Assembly: GCA_038501785.1 (NCBI GenBank)
Contig: JBAMJR010000161.1
Coordinates: forward strand, 3,062,501-3,126,500
Origin: Myoxocephalus aenaeus
Lineage: Eukaryota; Chordata; Actinopteri; Perciformes; Cottidae
Length of the DNA: 64,000 bases
Reading direction: 5' to 3'
Shown: in pieces, positions 45,184 through 58,289 of the stretch
Layout: each line of letters opens with the position of its first letter
Numbering within the stretch: the first letter of the stretch is position 1
Position numbers and translations under genes: made by a program
Notes under the pieces: model-generated
The model's database searches: none
What the model was told of the DNA's origin: nothing
What the model saw: only the letters and a program-made list of their open reading frames with translations

Positions 45184-46797
45184 TAGGGCTGGGCAGTATG
45201 TCAAGGTATTTTGTAAGATTCTGGCGGTTCACGGTATATCACGGTATTTTTTTAAAGTAAAAACATTCATTCATTGATGCCGAAAAAGACCGCCGGCCAA
45301 CTGAAAAGCTGTTGCGAGTGTTGAACAGCTGTTTTTACGTTGGTACATAGAGAGTGTTAGGAAGCTAAACATGGAGAAATTCTGCCGCAGTTAGGAAAAG
45401 ACAACCGCGGTGTTTAGCCACTTTCACTAAGCGACGTAGTTATGATGGGAAGGAAGTCGCATGTTAGTGACGTCAGTCTATCTGCAGCGGTGAAACTACA
45501 ATGTTGAAGTCCATCTCGGACAATAAAGCGCATCTTAAATACTTCGTCCGTCTTCTTACAGTGTTGCGTCATGCAGACGACATAAACAACCTGGTTCATA
45601 GTATTATTTTATTAACGATGGTTGGAATAGAAATGAAAGAAGGAATATGAAAGTGAAACCAAGGTATTTTTCACAGTACAAAGCTACTAAACTGTCTCTT
45701 TGTTCAGTTTCAAACATGCTGAATTAAATACGTTCTCACACTAACAATGTCTCATATCGCTTTATGTTGTTATGGTTTATATGCAGATTATAATCTTATC
45801 CTAAAAATATGCAGACAACAGTTTATGAAACACCACACAACTCGTGTTGACTTGATAGTGTTTTATTGTAATGTGAAAAAATTGTTGATTAAAAAGATGA
45901 TAATCAGAAGAAACATGACTCAGACTGAAGAGCTCGTCCAGTTTAACTCTTTCATTAAAGCTTCTGTAACTGAAGTAAAATAAAATGAAAGAATGAGGGC
46001 TGAACACCAGAGAGAGAATATCAAATACATCAGTTTGATCACTTTACAGCAGTTTTCAGCAACGTAACGTTCATAGTTTGCCAGCAGGTTTAACAGATTA
46101 TTGAAAGTATTTCCAAGTTATGCTAATGATTATTTACATGATCTGCGTTTGTCGGTCATGATCGTTTGTTCTCGTGAACGGCCGAATGATACGTCACTTT
46201 AAATGTTGCCGCTGCAAGGAATTGTGGGTCGGCATTCTCTCCTTTCCTTTCATAAAGGAAGGTCCAGTGGTTCCCATGCTAAAGGAGCTAAGTTAGGAAG
46301 CATTGAAGCTCCTTTCCTTTGCGTTTGCACAATTCAACCAGCACTTATCATGGCGGCCACTTAGGTACTTCCGGGTCATTTCACTCAGTTAGGAAGGTTC
46401 CTAACCAAAAAGGACTATTCGACTGCAGCCTGTGTCTTCCTGCGACGGAGTTTATGTGAAAGTGGGTGAGCTCTACCCAGCATGCAGTTCGGCGGTGTAA
46501 TTTTATAAATGTACAATTATTAGTGTTACAAATTGTTTATGTGTCACAAACTGTTGTGTCATGATGTTTTACCCTGTTAAAGAGTGTTAGTTGTGGGTTA
46601 TAAATTGTTGTTATAAAGTTAGAAACCATGACTCAGTCTCAATACAACAAGCTCCGAACGCACCCGCAGCGGTCAGCTGTGAAAAATAAATGTTGCTGCC
46701 TGCTGAAGAGCGACAATTGGCTATGCCCCGGTATGACGGTATATGAAAAATTCATACCATATACAGAAATCTGAAACCGGTATACCGCACAGCCCTA
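45184..46797. mobile_element. hAT-type MITE inserted in the Harbinger relic
   Basis: The ends TAGGGCTGGGCAGTATG and GTATACCGCACAGCCCTA are inverted, of the widespread AGGGCTGGGC type. Flanking octamers TCTGTCAT (45176-45183) and CTTTGCAT (46798-46805) are an imperfect target duplication. They make sense if the undisturbed Harbinger read CTTTGCAT. No transposase frame. The interior 46440-46720 shares GTGTAATTTTATAAATGT and neighbouring sequence with 59750-59885. Confidence 0.65.
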
Positions 46798-46870
46798 CTT
46801 TGCATGTACTTTTTTTTTGGTGTCAAATTCGCACGAGTAGAATGCAGCATTAAAGTGTTGAGGAAAAGCA
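46798..46870 (+). repeat. PIF/Harbinger relic, right part
   Basis: The sequence resuming after the hAT MITE (GGTGTCAAATTCGCACGAG, AGAATGCAGCA) resembles Harbinger terminal sequence and continues the motif style of 45090-45180. Confidence 0.45.
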
Positions 46871-48979
46871 GTCGCCATCAGCACATGCTGAGAGCTGGTG
46901 CCCGTGTGGGATGCCGGCTGCTCTAAGTTGAGTGGTCCCTTACTCCCTGTCATTTCCATTTCTCTTATCAGCCTCCTCTGTACCAGGTTGTCTCATCTCC
47001 TTTTCTCAGTGCGAAAGCTTTTCAACTTGCTTATTGAATAAAATACATCTTATACATAAAGTACAACATTTTCACTCAACATTTTTGGAATTAATGTACT
47101 TTTGTGCAACTGTATTGTGCCTGAAAGGAGCATTTGTTCACATCTTATTTTGTAGACTTTACTTAGCCTACTTTTACTTCCAACCTCTCATGCTCCTCTC
47201 CCTTACACCCTTTATTCAATTTACGCTTACTCTCGCTATCTCCTGTTGTCACTCCCTTGCCGCCGCCGCCTCCTTCCTTTCTCCTTTGCCCTTCAGTCAT
47301 TTTTATTATGATAAAATGACAAAGGCATCGCAGCCTCCAAAACAATCTCTAGCACACATCGTGTCATGTCCTCATCCAGGACAAAAAGGAAAGGCAGATT
47401 GAAGTGCTGAGGGCCGTTGTGCTTTAAAAGAAGGTGAGGAGCAGGAAGAGGATCACAGGGTTGTTACACTGCTCCCATGGAGGGGTCGGAGGAGAAGAAG
47501 AAACCGAATAAATAAGACCAGTAGTGTGAGTGATAACCAGTGATAGATATTCAAAGGCTGGGTTCAGTTTACTGTCATACTAACGAGTCCCTCTGGCCTT
47601 GCTTAAAATCACAAGGGGGCTCACAGTTAACTGTTCTTTTTGAAGAAGGCAAAGACATATCCTCATTTTTGATTACATACACACACAACCTTGACCTTTA
47701 TACTCTGCGTAGTATTAATATGGAAGTGCTCTTATCTAGAGAGAGTTCACACAGATCCAATCCAATGCCCTACTCCTCCTCCATAACCATTATTCTTGTC
47801 CACTCCTCCAATTTTTTACTGTAAAATATTGTTCACGTCATGGCCGTTTCTCCGAACCATTTCCTCCCAATCTCTCTGGTGCTTTCTCTCGAAGTTTATG
47901 CATCACCCTCATTCTCCTCCCTCCCCTCTCGTGGTTGCCGTCTCTCACATTCTGCTCTCATATTTCATCCAGACTCTGCCTCTCATTAGGCCCGATATCG
48001 CTCGTCCACTCGTCTCTCCCTTTTTCTACTTCACCCTCTGCTCTGTCTTTTTATTGTTTATCTACTGCCTATTCTTCAGTGCTATTATTTTTCTGAACCT
48101 TCTTGCACACTGTCTGTCTTTCCTCTTCCTTTTTCACTCTTCTATTTTCATGCTGCATTAAGTCAGTGAGCAGCGTACAGAAACCATATTAATCCAGAGA
48201 GAGAGACTGAGAGATTCTCAGAGGTTCTCAGTGTGCCGACAGTGACTGGGGGAGGTTATCTATCTCCTGGGTTTTCTCCCTCGCCTCCTCACTCCCCAGA
48301 CAGCTAATTCAATATATTGAGAACAGGACTGAGCGCCGTTCCTTTGTCAACAAATTTTATTAAGCAACATTAGTAGCGCTATCAAATAGGTGACAGGGCG
48401 GAAATAATGGAATCAGATTACAATATTGAAAATTAAAGTGTTGAGAAGCAAAATGGCTAACATGTGCATGTGTGCGTCTGTGCACAATCTCATACTTGGC
48501 CACTTGTCCCCAGCCACTTAACAGGCAGAATTTACATAACCCATTTGAATTTTCATTATTTCCTCTTGGAAGAGGTTCGTAATTGGATTTCTTCCCACAG
48601 CATTTCTCGCTTCCCACACGTACCAAAGAGGGGAGGAATACTGTTAACTTACTGTGACATTTCAAGATGTTAAAGCCGGGTGTGGTTTGCAAATGTTCTG
48701 TTGTATTAGTGTTATTAACGTTTCATGACAAATTAACCATTTTAGCATTTCTTTTCTCACAGTCGCAAATCTGATATTTGTAAATTAATCATTTTCCATC
48801 ACATTTGCCAAATTCTCACTTCAGTGCTAAAATATAAATGAGCCATCCACTTAAAAGATTATTGCTGAATGGGCCAGAAGGATGGATGGCATTTTTTCTA
48901 CTGTATTGAAGAGAAAATCATGACTCCCTGACCGAGATGGACCATTTTGACTTCCACATTTTAGTCTCTGAGTTAATAG
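46871..48979. other. Non-coding stretch, partly pyrimidine-rich
   Basis: 47640-48170 is CT-rich with long leucine/serine-rich chance frames. No domain, splice-consistent gene or RNA gene is recognised. Confidence 0.5.
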
Positions 48980-48984
48980 TTTAA

Positions 48985-49380
48985 GATAAGATAAAATAAG
49001 ATAATCCTTTATTAGTCCCTCAGTGGGGAAATTACAGGATTACAGCAGCCTTGCTCACAAGTGAATAAAAAGAATAAAAAGAAGAATAATACAGTAGAAA
49101 CAAGTAATATAAATAAATATAAATGAGCAGTAAAACAGTAGAGAATATTAATATACAGACTGAATAGAAAAGTACTTAAACGTATTGCACGTAAATACAC
49201 GTAATATACGTAATAATATTGCACCAGGTGAATGATAAAGTGACCAAGTTCAGTTCAATGATAAAGTGACCAAGTTCAGTTCAAGTGTTCAGTTGTCAGA
49301 GTGGTCTACTGGGAGCTCAGCTGGTTGTGCAGCCTGACCGCAGCGGGAAGAAAAGACTTGCGGTACCTCTCCCTCAGGTT
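48985..49380 (-). repeat. LINE 3'-end relic, 'TTTATTAGTCCC' type
   Basis: The left edge AAGATAATCCTTTATTAGTC, then CCTCAGTGGGGAAATTACAG, is the reverse-complemented 3' end of a common teleost retroelement. The right part (GACCGCAGCGGGAAGAAAAG, CGGTACCTCTCCCTCAGG) resembles the block at 5610-5690. A plus-strand scrap of the same tail is at 50845-50892. Confidence 0.6.
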
Positions 49381-49434
49381 TGTGGTCATCATTAGAAATA
49401 GGCAACAGTAGGCAACTTCATCTGTCCAGATACA

Positions 49435-49435
<1 letters not shown>

Positions 49436-49508
<73 letters not shown>
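49436..49508 (+). repeat. (CA)n microsatellite, one interruption
   Basis: A dinucleotide run interrupted once (CACAAACAC). Confidence 0.97.
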
Positions 49509-50844
49509 TTCAGTAATGCCATCCAGTTGATACTCTGTTCAAGTGGACATAAAAAGAGCCCAAAAAACACTCATACTTGTTTGTTGAAATAAGTTATCTA
49601 CAGGGACCTTGAAAGTCAAACTTAATTGACTTCCACACTACAACATATTTAATCTTTCAACATCTCATCAACTTTCTGGATTGGCACTAAATGTTGCCAC
49701 TAAACATGCAGTTATATACCAATGCAGAACAGCTGCATGAGATCATTATTCAGTGGACACTGGGTTGAATTTGTACTGCTTTCACATCTGATGTTCTGGC
49801 TGATATGTAAACACTAGAAATAGGTTTACACTTACAGCTGCAAAACCACAAATACACGTGTGCACGCTCTGGTTGTCCTTCAGGACGTCTTGCGAATCAA
49901 ATGGTTTCCCCCTCCTTTCTCAGCTTTTTTTTTTCCCTCCCTCCTCCTTCATCTGGCTCTCTGGCAGCTACAGGGAGCAGTGACTGAGTGAGTGCGTGTG
50001 TCTTATTGTTTGTCATGAAAATAGGATTTCAGCAGATGGATGGAGAGATTCTGGAAGAGAAATACAATCCACAAGAAAGTATACACATACAAAATGGATT
50101 GTTATGGTTACCGACTTCCTCTCGCCCACATGGGGGGCAACAGACGCCATTGTTCTTTTTGTGGGTGTACGTGAACGACCTCACACTGTGGTGGCATGTG
50201 TCCTAATATAATTTGAATTTATGTGTTTATGCTTGACTCTTGACTTGTATTGGAGGTGAAACGGGGAGAGAGCAGAAATTCATTCCTGTCCTGACATTCA
50301 ATCAACATCACTACTACACATCAGTATGGAGGGATTATCTTGTTAGATGCACTGATTATTTGTACACAATACGGCCCTGTGTATGGAAGATATTTTCCCT
50401 CTGTGTGTGTTTTTGATAAAGATAAGAGAGAGAGGGTATTTTCCACATTAATGATATTCGCCTCTGCCTTCCTCTGAGATGTTGAGTGATGCAGAGACAA
50501 TGAGCCAAATTTCCCCGCAGGGATTATGAACAATTCATGTTGTTTTATCTAGATTCATCTTTTCTTGTTTTTATTTTATGAGTTCATGAATATGTAATCT
50601 GTTTTGATAGGATGTTCCCATCATTTTAAGAGATCTTTCTATCCATCTTATATTGGGTGAGTAGATCTCCCTTTTTAGACAATTCAATGCCTATCTATAC
50701 CAGATCCACATTTCACAATCTGAATGTTTCGCAATATGATACAAAATTCAAAGCGTATTTGTCATGTTTTGGACAAATTAAATAATCTTACTCCAATAAT
50801 AAATGTCTGACTGCATTTAATGTAGATGTGCTGCTGGAGCGAAA
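49509..50844. other. Non-coding stretch, nothing recognised
   Basis: Short frames only, with no domain. Confidence 0.5.
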
Positions 50845-50892
50845 AAAATGTCTCCCTGCGGAATTAATAAAGTATCTATCTATTTATCTATT
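50845..50892 (+). repeat. LINE tail scrap with (CTAT)n
   Basis: TGTCTCCCTGCGGAATTAAT then AAAGTATCTATCTATTTATC, the plus-strand form of the 48985 family's 3' terminus with tetranucleotide tail. Confidence 0.55.
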
Positions 50893-52180
50893 TTAATGAA
50901 TTACTTCAAATAAGCTACAAAAAGGGGGATGCCCAGAAAACCTTTTCTTTTTAAACCAAGTACAAGAACAAGCACTCACATTTGAGTACTTTCCAAAACT
51001 GAGTACCGATAAGAGTACTTAATAATACCATTACAGTTCTAACAATAACAAACAATTAAAAGGTAATTATTTAAACTGAGTCCGGCACAGTGCTCACTCC
51101 TCGTAAAAAGCACTGAGGCTCCATTACATCGCTTCCAGCACACCTCACAGACAACAATAAGGACAAAGCTGCATCACCGATCTGTTTTAACCAAATATCC
51201 TTTGGTCTAGCTCAGTTAAAAACACCAAAACACACGTTAGTGTGTCGTTCACTAACTGAGTCTGTCTGTAACCAGTACCAACGATATCATCTTTACGCTA
51301 TCTGCGCTCCATGTGTCAGCTTTCGAGCTTTCAAAAGACCAATAGCAGACTGTTAAATGGTGTCACGGTCTTGGGGTGTTCCATCTATAATCCTTGCTTG
51401 TCCCCGACTCTGGCTGCTTTAAGTAGAGATAGCGAGTTTATTGCAATTGGGGATTTTTGTATATAGCAGCGGCCCTAATCACTTAGCAGCGGTGCTAATC
51501 GTTTAGCAGCGGCGCTAATGATTTAGCAGGGAAGACGCTGGAGCCATAGAACTGCAACTGAGAGAACCTCTAACAATCCCTCTGTAAAAGCAGATCGTAG
51601 AGACATTTCAATTGTACTGATCTAATACGGTCATATCGCGGACACATTCAGATACACACACACTGGCATTCTGCCTTAACGGGTCTTTTCTAATCTCTCG
51701 CCGATAAGAAAGCATTTATACAAATCTTGATGACCATCAAGCTCGTTTATTACAAAAGGAACGCCTCCGCCAATTATAATTCTGTCCATTAGTGAGACGC
51801 TGAATGATGGAGGGAACAGAGAGTGTAATGGAGAAACTTTTTACCAACTTGAATGCTGCCTAATTATTCCTCCCTATCTTTGTTCACTAGAAACTATAAT
51901 TATGAGTTTGGTTTGCTGAGAGCTTGGCTGTGGGAGTTACGGGAGTGGATGAGAAATTAGATCTATTTCCAGATCTTGGACTGTGTCAACAGCATTACAT
52001 GCATCTCTGCTTCTATTCTCTGAATTTCCTATTTGTGTCCAACAAACAACAACATACTATCTCCATCTCTTTTTCAAATATCATTGTATATTAAAACACT
52101 TCACTTGGCTGAATTCAGACCATGTTTTTTTTTAATGTGCTTGTGACTGTTTCTTTTTCATATGCTGTATGGTCTTTGAT
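50893..52180. other. Non-coding stretch with a short tandem repeat
   Basis: A 22-bp unit (TTTAGCAGCGGCGCTAATGA-like) is repeated about three times at 51467-51530. The rest, including 50950-51350 (GAGTACCGATAAGAGTACTT), may be an old MITE but lacks clear ends. Confidence 0.5.
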
Positions 52181-52432
52181 AGCAACTGTGGCTCAGTGGT
52201 GAGCAGGGTCGTCCTTCAATCAGAGGATCAGCGGTTTGATCCCCGGCTCCGCTAGCCCATGTCGATGTGTCCTTGGGCAAGACACTCAACCCCAAAATTG
52301 CTCTCTTAGCTGTATGGTGTATGAATGTTAGCTACTCCTGATGGATAGGTGGAACCACAGCCCCTCCCATCAGGGGGTGAATAATGACAAATAGTGTGAA
52401 AGCGCTTTGAGTGGTTGGAAGACTAAAAAAGC
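52181..52432 (+). mobile_element. tRNA-derived SINE (V-SINE type), truncated 3' end
   Basis: The head has a pol III A box TGGCTCAGTGG (52189-52199) and a B box GGTTTGATCCC (52233-52243) at tRNA-like spacing. The body has the fish core GTGTCCTTGGGCAAGACACT and ends GCGCTTTGAGTGGTTGGAAG. It lacks the usual tail repeats. It is not a tRNA gene: no acceptor stem closes around the boxes. Confidence 0.8.
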
Positions 52433-53578
52433 CAAACTGTCTTTTACACTCACTTCTCTTCGCATTCTTTCTCACCCATTTATGTGCTGTCAATAACTTT
52501 CATATCCATCATTGCCCAGTCCAGCTATATCATGTCCCGCCTCCTCTGCCCTTCTCCTATTTACGTGGCTTTCCTTGGGAACACAAGACAAGAGAGTATA
52601 AAGAAAAACTACATGCTGTAGTTCAACTCACAATGCACCATAATTATTTAACAATGGCTTGTATATTGTTTATTTCAATAATGTGTTTAAACTAAATTGT
52701 TTGCATTACTTATAATGGCACACAACAATGTAATTATGTTAATAAACATTTAAAATCACACAAAAGAATCCCGAGTGTACAACCTAAGGCTGTAAACCCC
52801 CACAAATGGTTTTATCCTACAGGAGCACATGTTATACACAGACAGACACGCACGTGCACGCGCACACACACACACACACACACACCTCAAGGAGATACAG
52901 ATGTGTGGGAGATAGGAAGTTGTATTCACAAGGCTCTGTTAAGGACAGAGCAAAGGAAGGACAGTGAAGGGGTGGATGCAAGAAAAACCTTGAACAATGA
53001 AAGACTGTTATGCCAGAATTATTTCATTTTCATGATTGCATGTTGCATTCAGTTATAGCTGATACTAAGTCAAACAAAACATGGCCCTGACAACCAGCAT
53101 CCTCCATTCAGTACAATACACACTTTATTCATTTAAGAAAAGTTATTCTGGGGGAAAAGCAAGCCCATATTTATTGCCAGAAGTAAAAAGAAAACAGCAA
53201 ATAAAAGGAGAGAACGATGCTGTCTCACATGACAAAAGACTACATGCAATCGTTAGAGCAAAAAACATGAAAATATAATAAGCTTCGTGATGTACCACGC
53301 CTGACTTTCCTTTCCAATAAACGTTACTCAATTTCCAAATAATGGAAGTGTGTTCACCATGGTTCAGTTCTGGTCCTAGTTTAGTTATCAATATTACACA
53401 CAGAGTCGTATTTGGACCGAATATACTGCAATGAAAATACATTTAAAAACGGCAGGATTTAGTAGCAGACCTTTCTATGGGTATATGTGTTCATGTGCAT
53501 CACAGCACACCCAGATAAGACGCCATGGTGCAATAGTTTGCCTCAAGCTGGTGCTAGCAGGCTCGATTGCAGTGTAGT
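52433..53578. other. Non-coding stretch
   Basis: A short (CA)n at 52862-52886. Nothing else is recognised. Confidence 0.5.
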
Positions 53579-54191
53579 GTGCAGCTCATTGTTGGTAGAA
53601 GACACGAGCACTTTGGCTCTTTCACCTGGAGCAGGAGAGCTGCTCCGGTGTGAGGAGAACTCCGGTTGTTCCTCACAGGAGAGCTGCTGTTGCCATCTTC
53701 ACCCTGGGAGCGTTTAAAACGCAGATATAGCGGTCTGCTTTTCACGCGATATATTTTTCGACGCTCTCTGTCCGCTGTTGTGTGCTCAGTGCTCACCTGT
53801 GTGTGTGCGCGCGCACGTGTCTGTGCGCATCGCGGTGGAACTCCGCCGTGCGCGATGCAGAGCAGAGGAGAAGTGTTAACGCGACCATTTAGAGACAGAA
53901 ATGACGGATAAGATCAATAAAATACGTCCGTTTAGTTTGTTTAATAACAGAACAAGGTGTAGACCTGTTCTATAGGAAAGAGAAACTTAAATGACGACTT
54001 GTATAATAGGGGGGGCGCACACTGGCGCACACTGCCGCACACTGCCGCACACTGCAAGTGCGCCTGCTGCCTGACGCCACTGTTTTGGGTGAATGACGTA
54101 TTTTCTTTTTTTTTGAAAATTAATATTCGGGGCTAATTAAAAAACATCCGGGGCTTTAGCCCCGGATGTTTTAGCCTAGGGACGCCACTGT
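53579..54191. mobile_element. Truncated second copy of the 28320-29944 hAT-type element
   Basis: Matches 29391-29944 from GCAGCTCATTGTTGGTAGAA to the end CCTAGGGACGCCACTG, with few substitutions. Differences include an added GCATCGCGGTGGAACTCCGC-type stretch near 53830 and a small tandem expansion of CGCACACTGC at about 54016-54055. The left terminus and a target duplication are absent. Confidence 0.85.
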
Positions 54192-55490
54192 GTCAGACAT
54201 GCACAAAACACAATATGTGAAGCCATTTATTCTTCCTAGCTCGGTGGTGCGGATCCAGAACTTCCTGTTGGCGCTTCTCTGTTGTTCACATCGAAGTTCA
54301 TCAAAGTTATCTTGCTGTTCAAAGAGGTGTGTTTCCTTGCAACGCCATCTTGAGTTTCATGCACAGACAGGGGGCAGCGCATGGATTATATACCCAGAGA
54401 GCTCAGTCCAGTGGAAATATGGGAACTTTACAAAATGCATTACTTATATAATAGTAATTAAACGCAGTAGCTTTTAGCCTGCACTTCTCGATACACTTTC
54501 CATATATCGTTCAGTGTCTCCTCATAGTCCTATTTGATTATGATAGACGTTTTCTTACATTTAATCATAATTAGTTGGAATGCTTCAGCAGTCCAACTAT
54601 TGTTATCCTCTTCTTTATTCAACTTATTCCGTTATTTCTTCCGTACATATTTTGAATCTCTTCTCCTCCTTCATATATTAAGCTATAGAAACCGTTCGAA
54701 TATTAAAATATTCAGCTCATTAAGGACACGATGGCTATGGCCTTTCATATTTCTGACTTTTCAAATTTTTGAATTATTAAGCTTTTTATGAAAATTAAAA
54801 TGAATGGCAGCGAATGGGGAAAATCTTCAAATTCACTTCAACTTCAAAAGCTTACAGGTTCTGCATACGTTCAGCTAAAGACACCATTTCAACTTTCAAA
54901 TGTTGACAAAACCTTCGGCTATTATTCTATAATTTCATATTTTTGATATATTTTCAAATATTCAAATAATTAAGCTTTTTATGAAAAAAATAATGAATGG
55001 AATCCAATGAAGAACATCTTCAAATCCGCTTAAATCTCTTCAACTTCAAAAGCTTAAGGGTTCGCCATGCGTTCAGGTAGAGACATCATTTCAACTTTAA
55101 AATGTTGACAAAACCTTCAGCTATTACCGTATGATTCAGCTTTTGGATATCTTTAATATTTTTCTAACTGTCAGCGTTTTAGTTTTATGCTTTTTTCCCG
55201 ACCTTTTCTGCGTTTAACATGGGTGTGTATTGTGCAGCTCAGAGTGGGTGATGTCACAGCTTGAGTGGACAGAGCCTTCCAGATTTCGTCATAAAACTAT
55301 TTGCTTTTTGCCATCTACTCCAGAATACTAACTTTTTGGGCATAATTTATATATCAAAACGTTGGAAATACTGTCTTACTTCATAAACTTGTGTCGATTT
55401 GAATCCAACAGATTCAGACGTCGCTTAAATCAGACTATATGTTAGAGGAGGTCCTCCTCCTTCCTCCATTCCCTCCCATTAAATCTCCCT
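54192..55490. other. AT-rich non-coding stretch with related short motifs
   Basis: The motif TTAAGCTTTTTATGAAAA followed by AATGAATGG recurs near 54775 and 54970, and in variant form near 59300. This suggests an old AT-rich repeat on both sides of the long-TIR element. Confidence 0.45.
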
Positions 55491-55772
55491 GTAGGCCGCA
55501 AGGTGAACCCCGTTATCGTTTCATCCCGCTCCACAGTCGCGCGTCTACACAATCTTTAGCTCATAAAAAAGAACGAGTCGTGCTAAGCTACCAAAAAAAA
55601 GTTTGTCGCTGAATTTCCAGTCGATTCTCGATGCGTCTATGTTTTATGCAGAACTATTTTCTTCAGAGCGTAATAATATCTTGGTCGCGAGTGGTGGCAC
55701 GGTTCGACACGTGATCGTTCTACACCAATGAGGTAGCTGCTTTTTGTCAACAGAATGGCAAGATGGCGGCCC
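55491..55772 (+). repeat. Left long TIR
   Basis: The reverse complement matches 58842-59132. Shared landmarks include GCTCCACAGTCGCGCGTCTA, ATTTCCAGTCGATTCTCGAT and GGTGGCACGGTTCGACACGT. Confidence 0.9.
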
Positions 55773-55903
55773 CCATGGAGCGATATAACGTTACCATGAA
55801 GAGGAAAACACTCGAACATCCTCAAAAGTGGGCCAAATGGATTCTAAACAGTGCCGTATACATAGCCGCGTCCAAGAAGAACAATGAGGCAAATGTACGA
55901 TAA
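55763..55903 (+). CDS. Small frame starting in the left TIR, 46 codons
   Basis: It opens with ATGGCGGCCCCCATGGAGCG, mirrors the start of the Cys-rich gene in the other TIR, and ends TAA at 55901. The product is short and basic with two Trp (HPQKWAKWIL). It may be a relic first exon of a divergent second gene, or simply TIR-derived chance coding. Confidence 0.25.
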   Translation: MAAPMERYNVTMKRKTLEHPQKWAKWILNSAVYIAASKKNNEANVR

Positions 55904-55924
55904 TGTTATGTTTATGTTAAGCCA

Positions 55925-56165
55925 TTTAGATCAAGTGTTATATAGGTTATATAGGTAGCACTGTACTAGCACTCTAGTAGCACTTTGATGTCTCTTATTG
56001 ATAGCACTTTTGTAATTTTCTGTAATTTTTGTAATTTAACTCTATTGAAGAAACTGTACTTTAGTGATTATTGATTCTTGTTGTTCTGAGTTTGTACTCA
56101 TGATTGAATGCACTATTGTAAGTCGCTTTGGATAAAAGCATCAGCTAAATGACATGTAATGTAAT
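55925..56165 (+). repeat. Fish LINE 3' end with (ATGTA)n-like tail
   Basis: The end TTGTAAGTCGCTTTGGATAA, then AAGCATCAGCTAAATGACAT and GTAATGTAATGTT, is a common teleost LINE 3' terminus. It inserted inside the left part of the long-TIR element. Confidence 0.6.
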
Positions 56166-56621
56166 GTTATACATATTCTTGTGCATACTGTCACTATATT
56201 TTGTGCCTTATTTTTATTTATATATTTTTTTGGTCTTAAGCTTATTTTATTTTTTTCCTTAAAGATTATTGTAATTCTGTGTTAGGAGCACCCAGCAAAA
56301 TAAGCTTTTACTGTGCATATGGCATTAAAACTATCTCTTGATCTCTTAAAATACCTGGGAATACACCTCAACACCAAACGAAATTTCACTAAATGCTTTA
56401 CATTAGTATTTCTATGAATGAGACAAATAAACCTCCTTGTATCAATAAAAGGCAGTAACTGTACTTATACCAATGACCATTTGTTTATTCATTCATTCAT
56501 TCATTCTTCCACAAATGAAAACACTGATCAACCATAAAAACAATCTTTATGAAAAATATGAAACACGATATATACACACACACACACACACACACAACTG
56601 TACAAAACAGAATAAGGAAAC

Positions 56622-58219
56622 TCAGCCCTCGGTTTCAGTGTCAGGACAGTCATCTTCCAGTTCCTCAGTTTCTTTTGTGTTGGCACAATTAGAACAACGA
56701 CATAAGTCTGTGCAACACAGTCCTGCAGAAACACAGGAACATCTGCCTGTCTCACAGGCACTTTTGCAGCCGCAGTGTATTACATGTAAAACACTGTCAG
56801 GGGCCGGATTTCTGGTCATCCCGGTGACGTGCAAGGTCCCATCCTCTATTCTCCAACCATGTCCAGCAGGTGATGGAGCACTTATGTTTCCTTGGAGACA
56901 GGACCTCATTATTGCAGCCTGGTAGTTTGCCCTTTTGCAGTGCTGATGGAGGGCATCAGTAGTAGGGGGAATGCATAATTCTGGCAAGGCCGATGATGCC
57001 ATACAGAAAGCCTTGTACCTAGGTAGCTTCATTTACATTTTCGGCAGCTGGCTGATCATATAAGTGGCATACATACTGCTAAAGAAGTGCAAATGTTGAC
57101 TGCTCCAAGTTAAAGTTGGTACCTAAACTTTTAAAAGCCTTAAGGTACGTCCTCTTGTGTTGTTTGGCACTTTGTTGTCCCTTGTTCAGTCTCGCTGTCC
57201 GTCTGGCTCAACTCACTAGACTGTGTGGTTTCCGCACCTGATGGATAAGGTAGCATGTCCACGAGTGTATCCGTTGACAGAGTCTCTGCAAAAACCAGCT
57301 CGCAGATGTTGCGCTTGTTGGGGATGTGAAACATCAGTTGGGGGAAATCACGAGTCAGCCTCTTCTTCAACATATCCTGTCTGCAACACAACAAAACAGT
57401 GACAATTAAGAGTCACAGGGGTACCATCAAAAGCAGAGAGTGGTGGAGGTGGTACAAGACATTTCAGGCTAGAACCTATCTGCCATACAGCACATTTAAC
57501 ACCAAAGATGCTCAAGAAAGGCACACAACATCACAAACACACACAGTTCTCCTTGGTGCCGACTGGTACATGTCTGTGCAAACAGCGAGACTTAAAAAAC
57601 GTTTCTCCAAACAAGCCTGTCACACACATTGTGTGTAAAGCTAGCCTTGCACATGACAAATAATAAGACTTGAGAGAAAAATGCATTGCAGTTACCTGTA
57701 GTCTGAAGCATCAAGACCTTCACCAGTTCAACGAAGGCCTTCCTCAGCTGGCCCATTCTCAGCACCTCTTTGTTGACAATCAGCCTTTGGCGAATTATCC
57801 TCTCACAGAATATCTTATAGCTGACATCAAACATGGGCTCATTCCTAAAACACATATGAATGAGAAGTAAAGAAATTAAGTGTTGTGATTGTGTGCACAT
57901 ACAACAGAATGCAGTTTGAATGTTTACTTTTATAATGTTAAGTTAGTAGCTCCTTGAAATGCAATATAATAAATAACTTACTGTTCTTTCTCTGGTTTTT
58001 CAGGCCTCGTCAAAAACCTGGTATACTGATTGTAGCAGCCTTTGTGGTACTGCACCTCCAGAGCCACACAGTCTTTGTCTTTTATATGTATTAATATACT
58101 TTGGTCATCCTTCAACTCTGCAGCTTTCTGCAATTGGCCTTAACGAAACAAAAAGGATAGTGCAATGAGTTTGTTGACATATCACTCACACATAATTGTA
58201 CCTTTCAGTCACTCAACCA

Positions 58220-58289
<70 letters not shown>

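Noticed and set aside
46932..47402. 156-codon plus-strand frame
   Set aside because: It has pyrimidine-rich, hydrophobic low-complexity coding and no motif, and there is no sign of exon structure.
52181..52262. tRNA gene
   Set aside because: A and B boxes are present, but no acceptor stem closes and a SINE core follows directly.
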